The position numbers and the translations under genes were made by a program. A stretch of DNA of 64,000 bases from Crotophaga sulcirostris. Lineage: Eukaryota; Chordata; Aves; Cuculiformes; Crotophagidae. Below, in pieces: positions 34,741-47,386 of this stretch. The DNA is taken from NCBI GenBank assembly GCA_013397455.1, contig VYZB01000120.1, positions 1,275,461 to 1,339,460 of the forward strand, in the 5' to 3' direction. A model generated the notes under the pieces. The model was not told where the DNA came from. It saw nothing but the letters and a program-made list of their open reading frames with translations, and did no database searches. Numbering within the stretch: position 1 is the first letter of the stretch; the number at the start of each line of letters is the position of its first letter.

Positions 34741-35849
34741 CAAGGCTGGTTTAAAGCATAGCAGTTAGAAAAACAAAAAATCAACAAAAAAGGTAACCAA
34801 ACTCCCCCTCTCAACAAATCTACAGTTGCTACCATCGGAAACGATGAGATGATTAAAATACAGATCACAAGAGTTAAGAATTTAGAAGAAAATAAGAAAA
34901 AAAAAGGCATTGCAAAGCCAATAAAACAAGGAGATAACAGCTGAAGGAAGGGGAAGTAGAGATGTTTTACTCTGATCATCCGAGATGCAAGATTCATCAA
35001 CGTAAATAATAGCCCAAACTATTCCCTGGGAGATTATAGCACTGTTCTGCAAAGCAGAACTCCATAGGCAGCATTTCCCTGGGCCCCGAGCTTTGGTGGG
35101 GAGTCCAGAGGGGCTCAGTGGGTACAGCCCTGAGCCCCCACACAGCCCCTGCGCAGAGGTCCCATAGACTGCTGGTGCCTAGAGCCTGCTGGCAGCAGGG
35201 CCACCACTCCTTGGGGAGGTGGAAGGAGCAGCGCCTGCGTAGTCTTGCTTCTGCTCATTATTATTTATAGCTTCCTCCAGCATGATAAGGACTCTACAGA
35301 CAAGGAAAAAAAAATATGAAAAGTTATCCAGTGCACCAATTCAGATTTTTAGTAATAATTTTCCAGAGATGTTTTTCCAGTGCTCCAGGCACCCTAACAC
35401 TTCATTAATAATGCAGTAAAATCCCAGCAACATTACATTAATCACTCCAGTGGGAACCTAGCCAGTCAGGCACCTCTTTTTCAGTCCTTCACCCCCAGCC
35501 TTCTCTAAGCAGTGTCTCAAACAGACGTCTTTCACTGTATGCTTGGAAAGCTGCCCAATTTGAGCTATTTTGGACTAACAAAGGGACAATTTCATCCAAA
35601 GACACAGAACCCCCACAGAGCTGCTGCCCTCCACTTCTCTAGTGCAATGGGGGTTGGGTGTCTCTGTTGACCATCACCCAGGTAGGAAAACATGAGAAGA
35701 GAAACTAAGATGGTCTAACCCTCCCTCTTAAATTCTACCTAGAGACCGACAGGGAACTAACTCCCATTTTCAGGTAAGAGGAGTCACAGACTCCTTGCAA
35801 AGTGTGGGATCCAGTGACTGAGCTGCTACATTCTGTGTACACCACTGGG

Positions 35850-35924
35850 TTTGGTTTTGGTGTTTGGGGATTTTTTTGTTTATTTGTTTTGTTTGGTGGT
35901 TGTTGTTTGTTTTTTTTTTTTAAT
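35850..35924. repeat. T/G-rich low-complexity tract
   Basis: The tract consists of GTTT, TGTTTG and finally a T12 run. It is a simple low-complexity stretch with no clear unit. Confidence 0.7.
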
Positions 35925-36049
35925 GCAGAGAAATCAGTTTACTACTGGAAAAGCCTGATCCAGCAAAAATGAAAATAGATGCTGGGAATGTGTCAGCCTA
36001 GTCAAATAGCTGCATAGTCAAGTTGCAGGCAGGCTGGCAGGCAGATCTG

Positions 36050-36262
36050 GATGGCATATTTTTTTTCCAGCCAAGCAACCCAACCGGCAGCCAGAAGGAA
36101 GGCACTGCCTGAGCTCCGGTCGCCCTGTGCCCTGGCCAGCCCTGGCATTTGGTCCTGCCCTGGCTACCTGCCTGTTCCCTCGGACCCCGCGACAGCTGCT
36201 GACGGGCAGTCAGCTCTCCGGCTGCAGCCTCGCCACCTCTTAGGCTCCAGGGCTCCTGGCTG
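36050..36262. other. G+C-rich block behind an acceptor-like T run
   Basis: A natural T8 run (36059-36066) followed by CCAG leads into about 190 bases of G+C-rich sequence with several CpGs. The plus-strand frame 36051-36263 stays open but its peptide is Ala/Pro/Leu-rich and matches nothing I know. It could be an exon, a CpG-rich regulatory patch or an unrecognised repeat. Confidence 0.25.
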
Positions 36263-39200
36263 AACCAGTGCTTTTAGGGCTTACAATGCTACAGGATTTT
36301 TGTGTTCACGTTTACCAGCAGCATTGTCTCCCTAGTAGATAATGCTGACTAAATTGATACTTTACAAAGGCACAAAGGAGTCAGCTTGTGACTGATACAC
36401 AATACTGGTTAACAAGACACATACAATGGTGGTATTAGTGGGAGGAAAGAAAAGCTCAACTTTCTGTCAGTCATAGGTTCATTAGAAAGTAAAGAGTTGT
36501 TAGCAGGCAGAAAAGCTCTTTACATGCGTGAAAATGGTACCAGTTCTGAAAAAAATAAGAAAGGAAAAATTGATCTTGCTTTAATGCTGACGGAACTAAC
36601 TTAAACTGTCTTCCTTCAAGTAACCTTTTTTAAATAGGATTCTGAAATATGTGCATTAATAGAACAAGATCTATGAAAATCCCATTTTATTTTGTTAAAA
36701 ATGCTCTCAAAGCATCCCAGATAGGCTTTGGCCGGAGGTTGATACTGTCGACGTGAAACTTCTTGAGGAACATCATACATTATTGTAACACTAATAACCA
36801 GTAAAAGCTTCTAGAGTTTTAAGAACTAGATAATATGAAAGGTACATTATCTTTTCCTTTAATCTCTTCTAATGTTTTTTCTAGAGTTCAAGAAGGTCTT
36901 ACAGTCAGAGGATGTGAGAAGGTGGTATATAAATGCTTTAAATCCTCCAGTCACACATAGAGAAAAGAGGATAATTGTTGCAGACAGTCTGCTAATTTTT
37001 CTTCCGATAAAGTTCAGTGATTATTGGATTTAAAAGTTTGAGAGACATACCAGCATGTCCTAATAGCTAGGTGTTTATTTCATCTTTTTTTTCTTTCCAA
37101 CAGCTTTGTGCTCATTGGATGAACTGTCAGAGACTCCAGTGTGGCCTGGAGTCCTGCTCTTTTATTGCTGCATTTTTGCTCTCTTGCTATTTTTTTGCTG
37201 ACTAGTTCTACAAACCTTATTGCAGTTCTGTTTGTCTTGGAGCAGAAATGGCAAAATGCAACCCATCTCACTCACATGATACCACAACTCAAACAGCCAC
37301 AGATTTTAACATGGTCCATGGAATAAGATACCACACTCAGTCTAGGAAGAATCCTGATACAACTGTGAATAAGTAGATTCACTGATCTCTCTACACTCTC
37401 ATTCCCCTCTCCACTTGAAAAAAGTCCCAAAGGTAGACAAATGCAGGTATTAAAAACATCAGTGTAAGACATGAATATTGTGAAGTGTATGGGCATTATC
37501 TTTGCCTGGGTTGCTGGCTGTCAGTGACACCAAGAAGCTACTGGATTAAGCTATATAAGATGTAAGGGTTAGTTTTGCCTTACTTTGTATGCCGTATATT
37601 GCAGCAAATAATGTATATTTTGGTAAGGACAGGCAAATGAATTAGTATTTTGATAAATAGTAACTTTTGGGAAAAGATAGTGGTAGTATCTAGTTGTCAC
37701 ATATTTCTTACCATTTGTTTCCTTTAATAATATTCTACATTATGTATGCCCTTAGAGGACAAATAAAAACAAAAATATGGAAAAATGAATGTAATCTATG
37801 CAACTGAAGATTGTTGTGACATGCGAAAGCAAGCTAGGCTTGCTCAGGCCATCTGTTTTCTTTGCTAAATTTTGAGTGTTTCACCTTGAAAGCTTAACAG
37901 TCTTCACCAGAAATTTCTTGTGCCCCAAAAAGCCTGACCATTTTCTTCTTCTTGATGCAGGGACACTATCATGATTGTCATCCCTAGGAAAACCTGTCAA
38001 GACAAATGTGTTGCCCGAGTACCATCTAGTGGAGGGAATGCTGCAGAGAGGTATAAATGAACATGCCGGACCCACCACCTCTCATGGGACCTTCCTAGAC
38101 TCCCTCTTTCATCCGCTTGTCCACTGCTTTCTGTGCTGCTGTAATCACATCCATTGTCGAGCGCTTGCTCCAAAAGCAATTGCAGAATTTGCAGAAAAGA
38201 AAAGAAATTATGTGAGGTGAGAGCCAAGCCCAACAGGGCTATGTTGGGTCTTAGGGGAAAGAAAATGCAAGCCTAATAAATAGTTGTCTTCAAGTTGTGC
38301 AGAGACTTTTTCAAGGCTCTCTCTCCCTGAGTCCCACGGAGACTACCTAGGACTGAAATACCTTTTAATAATACAGACCAGCAAGCTTAAGAACATTTTG
38401 AAATTTTACTCTATTTTCTGAAGAAATTTATAGGCAAACCACACGTCAGTGATGCCACCTGTTTCTTATTTGACAGCAACCATCTGGACAGCAAATACTT
38501 TAGAGTCCAGAAAGTCATTGCAGTCTGCAAGGCAAGATAGAGAGCTGTAATTTAAATGCCCAAATGTCAACCACAATATAAAGAATTATATGTGGCCCAA
38601 GGGTGGGATGCATAAAAAGGAAAGCACGCCCATAGCAATAAGCCTTGCATTAGAGGAAACAGTGATTAAATATGCAATGTATGGGCCTGAATGGCCTCCT
38701 TCTCACCGTCTTTCTGTTTGCAACCAGCACCAGACAAATGAGAAAGTCTTTCCAGAGATTAAATTGACTTAGAGGTGGAGTAAGCAAAGTAAAAGTAGCA
38801 AAAAGCAGAGCAAACGCACCTCATGACCTCATTCTTTCACACCCCTTGGACAGCAGTGAAGTAAACAGCCTGTGCACGCAGCTCAAAAGCAGCTGACTTC
38901 TGGCTGCTGGCCACTAATCTGACTCTCTCCTTCTCCTAATCATCCTCCTCGGTGTCCTGTCAGTCTCTTGTTTACCTTTTCTTCATTTCCTTCTACCCAC
39001 CTCTCAGTTTCTTTGGTTCCTAAAGATTAAAATAAAATGAAAAAGTAAAACCAGAAAGAGCGGTAGGAGAGTTAAGGCCTGTATCGCACTGCAGCAGGGC
39101 AGTGCTCTGCATAAGAATAAAATTCGGTAGAGACTATAGGGCAGTAAGGCAAGAATAGGGAAAACGTTGGGAGCTGGAGCGTATAATTTACTTTTGGAAG

Positions 39201-42200
39201 GTGGAGTACTGAGCCAGGCAGAATAAAAAAGCAATGTCTTTTAGTGCTGCTTGACTAGCTGGCAAACCTCCCATCTTCAGGCTGAGTGCTAATTTTTAAA
39301 CTATGCAAAGTGTCTCCTGGGACCAGGGAGTGTATCTGTAAATGAGACCCAGGGGAGAGTGGGCAGGCTTCACTGATGGGCACTAAGCACAAGAGAAGTG
39401 TCTCAAGGTAGCAGTGAGGCAAACAAATCAACGACCCTTTATTTGCATTCTCCTTACAACAGTAGGGGCCACAAGACAGTGATCAAGAGAAGAATTACCA
39501 GTGACAAAAAGACAAGAGACAGCAAGGTAGCAGTGTTCTCTGTAGTCTTAGGCTGTAGCTGTAGCATGCATTAATTATGATTTGTATGAGAGTACCAAGA
39601 TATTTTGGAATCACACCAGAGTATCTGATGCTTTTATCAGGAGGTGGAGTAGAAGGTCTTTCCCATGTAATTCTCCCAAACATAGGTATCCAAGTATGAG
39701 TGTGTTATTTCCCTGGATGTTGTCTATGCTCCATCTCACTGAAACAGGCAACCCTACCTGATGCCTGCAGTCCCCCAGAAGACTTTAACTAGGCCTCCAC
39801 TGCCTTGAGCACCAAGGGAGCGTGTGCCTTCAGCACCCATCTCCATGCTGGAGGACCTTGAGGGACAAGCCCAAACCAACATCGCGTGTAGCCTCAGTAG
39901 TGCATAGAGATGCTAAAAACCTAGCACAGTTATCATCTAGACAAAAATCCTCACTGCACATACATCTCACACCTAAACTACATGACTTTATATGAAAATA
40001 TCCAGCTAGATTCGTGCCTTTGCAAACCATGCCCAAAGACCTGCATAGAGAAAAGGCCTAAAGAGAATGACCTCATAACTCCCAAGAACATGGATCTAGA
40101 GATGATGACATGGTCATGGGTATCAATGCTACTGTCTGTGCAGCCATTCAATATCCATAAAACTTAACCAGAATGAGGAGGAGGGTGTTCAAGTAAGCAC
40201 AGGCAAAAGGAAGAGAGCAGGAAGACCCCATCTGTCTGCCATGCGATGAGTCCCATGGCTCTACCCTGCTGTGTCTGTAAGCTGCACTGCCAAGTGAATG
40301 GATAGCCTTATGCTATTTCCAGTGTCTTGCTGGGAAAAGGAGAGGACATTCGAGATCAATAATAGAGCTCTGGCTAAGTTTGCTGAGCGACTGCTGGCAT
40401 GTGCCATGCTGCTCATTGGCAAGATCTGAGAATGTTTCCAAAAGCACTCTGCTCACTGGGAATTGGTTTTAATGGTCTGGAATTGGCTGCAGAATGTCCT
40501 GTATGAGAAGTTTTCTTCCATCTCCTATCACAAGTCACTGCATTTGGCAGAGAGAAAACACAATGTTCCCACAGGAGCATGAAAACCCAGGGATCTCTGC
40601 CCAGGGTTGGTATAAAAGATTTCTCTCAAATCATGGTGTTCTCCCTGCCTCTGTTCCTCTCTTCTAAGAAGGGAGCGGTGCCTGTTTTGTCCCAGACTGC
40701 AGGCAAGAGAGTCCTCAGTCAAATCAGTTTCTATAAGATCCTGTCCTGCAAATGCCAGCCTCTCACTAGAAAAGCACCCGGAGGGCTCTTTGTGCTTGAG
40801 AGTGAAAGACTGTGTGTTGCACAATGTCTTCTTCTTGCCTAACAGAGATTACAGTATATTTAGCCTAGCCCACATGGTTAATGCTTTCAGCTCATCATTA
40901 CTCAGCATTTGAAACACTGGGCTTCTGGGATGGAAAAAAGCAGTGGTAGAAATGTGGGCAACATTTTGGAGCTTCTTAAGCTCCTTGGACACCAAAATAG
41001 AGACTAAATCTCAGGCTGAACTGTGGAGAGTTGTGCAGCACAGAAAGCAGCATTGTATCACTGGTTCAAGCCAATGGGGAATGGACTTGTCTGCTGAGCT
41101 CCTGGCTCTGAGCAATGCCTGGACTGGCTTCTGCAAACTAGTTCACTCCAGACCAACATGGACAAGACTGCACCAAATGCAACTCCTTCCATCCTACACA
41201 ATCTTCCAATGCTATCCCAGCAGGTTTTACACCCTCAGATATGCCATACACATATGCAGCTTCGTGTTACAAAGCCACCACTCTGGCAAGCTACTACACA
41301 GGTTATACATTACTTCAGATGTCTTGAACTGGGAAAAAAACACATGAAAAGAAGCGTTTTCCATTGGACTGTGTAGGCACCACATAGGATGAGACAAGTC
41401 ACAGGAACAAGAACTATGTAGCAGGGACCCATCTGTGCTTACCCCTTGGCCTCAGCACTGAGGATTAGCTCCTGGCTCTCCTCTATTTAGCAGTGTAGCC
41501 ACAGGGTCTAAGTAACCTTCTCCAGCCCTATCACAGCTAGAGTCATAATAACATAATCCTATTATTCTTAATATAGCACAAGCTTAGGAAATCATCGCCA
41601 AATTCAGCCATCTTCCATAAGTACACTTTCAGACTCTTTGAAGGATAAGATTCAGCATTTCTGAAGAAAAATTTCATGTTGGTTTAGATCCATATCCTGC
41701 AGCAGTAACTACATTGTAGGTCAAAGAATATATAGAGGTGTGCTTCTTGTTTCTTCCAATGTCTCTTATATTAAAGGAGATTGTAGGCTGCTCTTTTTTT
41801 TTTTTTTTTCTACCAAGAAAAAGTGTGATGTGGCATGCATATGGCTATGATATAGATGGGGTGTTTGGAATTACCAGAAAGACCATATTTACTATGCGTT
41901 TCAAGAGCTCTTCAACTGAAATAATAAATCATACATCATGGGCCAAACAGTGTTCTCTTTATACTGTGGCAGCCAGACAAATTAATTCATAAAAGTAGAG
42001 CCAGAAGGATTTGGCCAAACACTTATTTACCTTAATGAGGAGTTAAAAAAAAAAAGAAGATACTTTGGGAAGATTGTAGATTGATAGCATGAAATGCCCA
42101 TAACCAATAGTAAAATTCTACTCAGTTAAATGGATGCCATCTGTGTATTCTGGCATTTAGTAACCTGAACAGCTTTTAATATATTTCGACTTAGAAGCAA

Positions 42201-42489
42201 AACTAGAACCGTTAAAGCTTCCAGAAATCATAAAAGAGAATTAAAGAATATGAATTCACAATTTTGGCCCTCATATTTCACATTTGTAACTCAAACTTTG
42301 TTCCATGACATTATGGCAGAAACAAGAAGAGGGACTACGGTTACAGCAGCCAGAAAATGTCTGTGTCATTGACAAGGATTGAGGAAAGAAACAGGAGAAA
42401 ATGGCTACAAGAGGCTCAGTGCCAGAATAGAGCCCAATAGGCAGCCGTGATATGGATCCAGCCTGTTGTAGGCTTGCCTGAGTCTGGGT

Positions 42490-42612
42490 CATAGAATAAT
42501 AGAATCATCGAAACATAGAACCACAGAAACACAGAATTACAGAATGGCCTGGGTTGGAAAGGACCTCAAAGATCGTGTAGTTCCACTCCCTTGCCATGGG
42601 CAGGGATTACAA
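42490..42612 (-). mobile_element. Short CR1 3' end, reverse orientation
   Basis: It opens with an expanded inverted tail (ATAGAATAATAGAATCATCG and further CATAGAA/CACAGAA units), then GGCCTGGGTTGGAAAGGACC, CAAAGATCGTGTAGTTCC and CCTTGCCATGGGCAGGGA. Only about 120 bases remain before the similarity ends. Confidence 0.92.
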
Positions 42613-43309
42613 CTGGACTTTGTTTTATTACATAAAACTGCTGGACTTTGCATTGTAATGTAGAAACTGTTTCTTTCATCATAGTTGTTTGCATTTGTAA
42701 TATGAGCTTCTAGTAACTTGATTCACTTATGAACCAAATACAAGTTGGTCTGATCTATGTTGTAGGAACATGAGTTTAACTTACATGCCCACTTAAATCC
42801 CCATGCTTACCTTAGCTGAAGTAGGTTAAATTGACTTTCCTTAAGTCTTTTTTAATTCCTTTTGCTAAATGGAAACACAGAAAAAAATTCATTTTGGGTC
42901 ACATTTCTTTGGGAAAAAATAATAAACCAGTGGTATGGAGCATCATTTTTTTGAAGAAAATCATATTGGAAGCTGGTACTATTTAAAGCCTCAGTTAATG
43001 CAAAGCACTAATTCCAAACACTTACCGAAGTGCAGCTGGTTTTCAGAGGAAGGCTGGTAACTGTTTATAGAAATCTAGCAACAATATGTAATAGTTTTAT
43101 ACTTAGCAGAGAGCCAAGAAAATACCACTAGTGTTTGAAACTGAAGGGGTAATGTGCCTATTGCCTATCTCAACTGAATTTGATCCAGAACACTGAAGTT
43201 AACATAGTTACTCTATAAGGAAAATAAAAGGGGGTGCTTTGAAACAAAAAGAAGTCCAGACCTTGAATTTCATTTCTCTCTAGCTGACTATTCTCCAAGA
43301 GCATCATAC

Positions 43310-43469
43310 CTTTTTTTTTCAAATGCACATGAGGGAGCCAAAAACTGGCAATGTCTGTGACTTGCGTGCTTCTCGGTACTGTCCAAATCACTGCGCGCTT
43401 CTTTGCTTTAGGCTGGTAGGGGTTTGGTGGTGACGGATGGCGGCAGATCCAGCCATAATCAAACGTGAC
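43310..43469 (-). other. Candidate 160-base exon
   Basis: On the minus strand a TTGCTCTGCAG acceptor-like sequence precedes 43469. The next 160 bases, with several CpGs, are open in one frame for 53 codons and end in AAAG followed by a GTATGA donor-like sequence at 43309. The peptide contains VTFDYGWICRHPSPP and an AKKRAVIWTVP stretch, neither of which I recognise. Another frame begins with an ATG in fair context but stops after 22 codons. The end of the exon lies in an A9 run, so the donor is less convincing. It could also be a UTR or lncRNA exon, or chance. Confidence 0.25.
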
Positions 43470-45941
43470 CTGCAGAGCAATGGAGGTCTGATTGTACAAA
43501 GGGTTTAAAGCAAAAGTAGGTCTGTCTCAAATAGAGGTAGATGGGTTGCATTTCACTTGTAGGAGCTTTTTTTTTAAACTAAAAAATAGATTTTATTCAA
43601 AGTACCAGAAAACACATTTTAAAAAATAACATTTTCAGTTTTTTTCCTGAGGAAAAGAGAACTGGTTATATCCACAGAGGAAATGAGGCACTAGAGTGCT
43701 CTGTGTTCCACTGAATAACTAACATAAAATGCTTTAACATTCATTGCAGATGAACTGGGACCCAGGCTGCTATTATACCATATAATTACCAAGGAAGCAA
43801 CTGGCTTCAGTTTCCAAGAACTAAGGGCAAGTTGTAGCATCATGAATGACACATCAAAAGAGCCTGCAATGAAAGCCTGATTTATGGCAACTCAGTGTTA
43901 ATGGCAAAAATTATCTTCCTGGTTTGCATTGAGCTAGGTTGGAAAGCCCTAAACAAGATGGACAATCTGTCCAAAAGTCTGCGAGTATCAGATATTTTAG
44001 GAAGTAAATTATAAAAAGGATTCTACAAGGTATTTTGTGAAAATATTGACTGCTCTAAAACTCTTAAAAACCCCATTGCTGTGTACCCATGCTGAATAAA
44101 CAACATAGTCATTTATGAACTTTGCACTGAAGTTGTAAACATTAAGTATTGACACAGTAGTTGTGCTATACTTCATGTATGATAACAAAATATTAATCTT
44201 GGGAAAAACAACCCTTCAAAGCTGTAAGCCTTGGCCCTGCATACTTTGGGGGAGAGGGAGTTCCATTGAATTTGCTAAAATGTTGGTTGAACTCTGCAAA
44301 GGCAGAGGGACAGACATCATAATTTCCCTCCTGCTAGCTAAAGGTTTTTATGAGGATGTTGAAAATACGAAATGCTTTGTTGAATAGTTGGTACTAATGT
44401 CTGTTTTAGGAGAATAGAGGAAGTGTGGCTGTCCCTTTTCGTGCTGTCTGGATAACTTTAGTCAAAGAAGGACTCCATAAACAACTGCCATGCACAGGAT
44501 TTAGTATGCAGAATGCTATTTAAGCAGTTAATTTAAATGTGAGATAGTGCCCTACACATTCAAAAGGGTTTTTTTCTTTCTTACCCTCCGGTTTCCAAAA
44601 AGGGTCTTTGTCAAGATGCAGTTTATAATGTCTCATACAACATATTTTAATAGAATAACTGAGACGGGTTGTTCATCATTTGAAAATTAAGGGGCCCCAC
44701 AACCATCATCATAAATGCTGTATTACCTTTGAGGTTTGGCAGGTTTTTAAGGTCACCTCACTTTAAATTTGAAAATGCTTGCTCACATTCAAGTCTTCCT
44801 GCCAGGAGGACTCAATTCATTAATTTGCACTTATATGGATGGCTATTTTACCATTTCTTTAACTGAACTTTTATGCTGGCTGCCTGCTGTGTCCTGAGTG
44901 CTGTGAGCATTTCAGAAAGTAGGTGCATGCTGTGAAAGCAGTCCTCTCTGTAAATAATGTTCCAATTAATAAGACAATTATACAGCATTGCAGTACTTTT
45001 GGTGTTCTCTGTTACTGCAGCGCTGGTCAGAGCACAATACATAAGAGAGCATCAACATTTTCATATAAGTCCTTCTCTCCAGAAGCTTAGAGATTCATAC
45101 CACTGAAAATTCAATAGCGAAGAAACAGAAAGATGTGCATTTTACAGTGTTTTTCTATAAAATTGTTTATAGATTATATGAGTAAATTAAAATGAGAAGA
45201 GGGGATTTGGTTTAGATTCTTTTTTTTTATGAAATGCTTTCTATTTTATGGGTTGTAAGAGTAAAACCAGAATGGAAATGTATCTTCGGTTACATTTTAA
45301 TATGTTTACTATAACTTTCCAAAGGCATTTTAAACTGAAGTTTTACAGGTCATTAATCTGTTATATCAGTGGCTCCTGGAATGGCTGTAGACTGTAATTG
45401 CTAAGGTCCAAAACACAAGCTGTAAGGGCTGGGGTAGAATTTAGCTGTCCAACACAAAATATCCTGCAGCCCCCCTGCTGAACTGCTGTGTCACCCCAAG
45501 GGTGCCTGCGGTCTACAGCTGCTTTGCTCTTTAAGTTCCCCAAATGTTTTGCTTCTCAGAAAGAGTTTCTGTCTAAAGCATTTGGTACCTATGTCTTTTC
45601 TCATCCCAGACTGATGCAAGAAGTTTGCTTCCAGGCCCCAACACTGTAAGGGAGCCTCAGACTACCTCTCCTAGGTAATGATGCCCTAAACAGTTATCAA
45701 AATCCCACTACTGCTTTATTTTAAGAAGATTTTATCTTTTTCCCATATCACAGGTTTCTTATCAGAGAACTAATGGAAGAAGGAGTATGTCCAGGGTAAG
45801 GCCAAGAAATAAATGAAAAAAAAGAAAGCGGAAAGAACAGACCTTACAGCCCAGTGACATATACACAGGAGGCAACAGTCCTGTGTCTATGCATAAAATA
45901 CTGATACAATCTTCCTTCATGTTCTCCTGTAAGTACATTTC

Positions 45942-45985
45942 TATATACAAATATACACACATATATAAATGTGTATATATAAATG
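45942..45985. repeat. TA/CA-rich simple tract
   Basis: The tract has imperfect TATA, CACA and GTGTATATATAAA units. It is a degenerate dinucleotide repeat. Confidence 0.65.
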
Positions 45986-47261
45986 CACATTCATTTTTAA
46001 TGCGTTAAAATGTTATGAGAGTACTATAAAGTGTATTTCAAATGTAATCAACATTAAAATTACTACTCTAAGTAATACCAGTATCAGTTTTCCATGCTTC
46101 TGTTGCAGTTCATCCAGCCATTATGAACATTTTAGTTCTGTAAGATGGAGAATGTCTCTTTTGTACATTTGGGTGAATTCTAACACATTGGAGGTCTAAT
46201 ACTCCAATCTTTCAGCTCTGTGATAATATTTAATAAGTATCAATTTTGCTTGTCTTGTGCACATATGTGGTTATTCATTTTTCAGATTATCAGTTTGGAA
46301 ATCCTGCTCCTTTCTGACGTTATTAGCTCTTACGGCCTTTTTGCAGGTTATTTACCACGGCTTAGATTTTACATTATATAAAATACAGAATACAAACTTC
46401 AGAGACTTTTCCAATCTACTTGATGTAAAATCCACTGGAGAAATTCCTGTCCTCAGCACCATTTGCCTGACAGGATGAATCTGTCCTTTAAGTTGACCGT
46501 CAGCCAAACCACATGAATTTGCACTATTGTTGTCAAAAGATGGGGGAAAAAATAGCTGTTCATGTGCCTGCATTCACTTTTCAGGAGTGTGCCAAGGTCA
46601 GCTACTAAACCCAAGCTGTGACCTTCCTCCTGAATTCAGTTTAGGTGCCTGGAGGGGGGATGGGGTCTCCACACCTGAGATGAGTATCTCAACTGCTATT
46701 ACACCCCAGACTGGACCCATCCGTTAGTAAAGGCAGTAGTATTTTAACATTAAGTGGAATTGCTTACTATAGGATGAGGTGATTGCAGCCTGGATGTTAC
46801 TGACTGCATTGTCCAGTTTTCCATCCCCCATGGAAACAACGGGGATTGTTTGTTCAGCTGTACTGAAGTGAAACCTCTCCTGACTTCAACATTCCTGCTG
46901 ACCACAGAGTGTGGGCAGACTAGAAAGACACCTTGTCATTTGTGTATATTTATGAAATGCTTTTTTTTTATACTGGATCAGTATGGTGAAACCTTGAGGG
47001 GAAAAAGAGACCTGTACATTACTGATAACACAAGAAGCCAGGGAAGTGGAAGAACTAGCAAGCCAGTCCTTTCCTGAGTTGCAGAGAAGGTTTTTCCTCT
47101 CAGTCATAGTGACAGTCGCTGAAGCTCATCATGTTTTAGTACCTTGGTTCCCAGCTCAGGATATCTGTGCTACAACACATGCGGACTGCATTATGCTTAC
47201 CTGCAACTTCATAGCAATAGCTCAGTTTGAATAGGGGATTTATATAACTTCTGTGTTTTAG

Positions 47262-47386
47262 AGATGTTCAGGGCCAGGTTGGATGGGGCCTTGAACAGCC
47301 TGGTCTGGTGGGAAGTGTCCCTGCCCATGGCAGGGTAGGGTGGATCTTTAAGGTCCTTCCCAATGCAAACCATTCTATGATTCTGA
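47262..47386 (+). mobile_element. CR1 3' end, plus orientation
   Basis: The order is GATGTTCAGGGCCAGGTTGG, GGGGCCTTGAACAGCCTGG, a GGGAAGTGTCCCTGCCCATG block, GGATCTTTAAGGTCCTTCC and a short ATTCTATGATTCTGAA tail. Its reverse complement predicts the eight bases hidden at 15461-15468. It is 5'-truncated to about 125 bases. Confidence 0.93.

Larger units (their letters stand above)
34741..42489. other. Unassigned DNA with two G+C-richer patches
   Basis: I see no recognisable gene. The patch at 35050-35260 is G+C-rich and repeat-free to the eye. The patch at 36050-36262 is described separately. A T/G-rich tract lies at 35850-35924. A GTGGTATATAAATGCTTTA phrase near 36923 resembles the tail of old L2/MIR-type elements but is too short to call. 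A T16 run at 41794-41809 happens to cover the grid position. Confidence 0.5.
42613..47261. other. Unassigned A+T-rich DNA
   Basis: Apart from the candidate exon at 43310-43469 and an A+T-rich simple tract at 45942-45985, I see nothing recognisable. T runs at 45220-45228 and 46961-46969 cover the grid position seen upstream of the gap; the T run at 43311-43319 does not. Confidence 0.5.
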
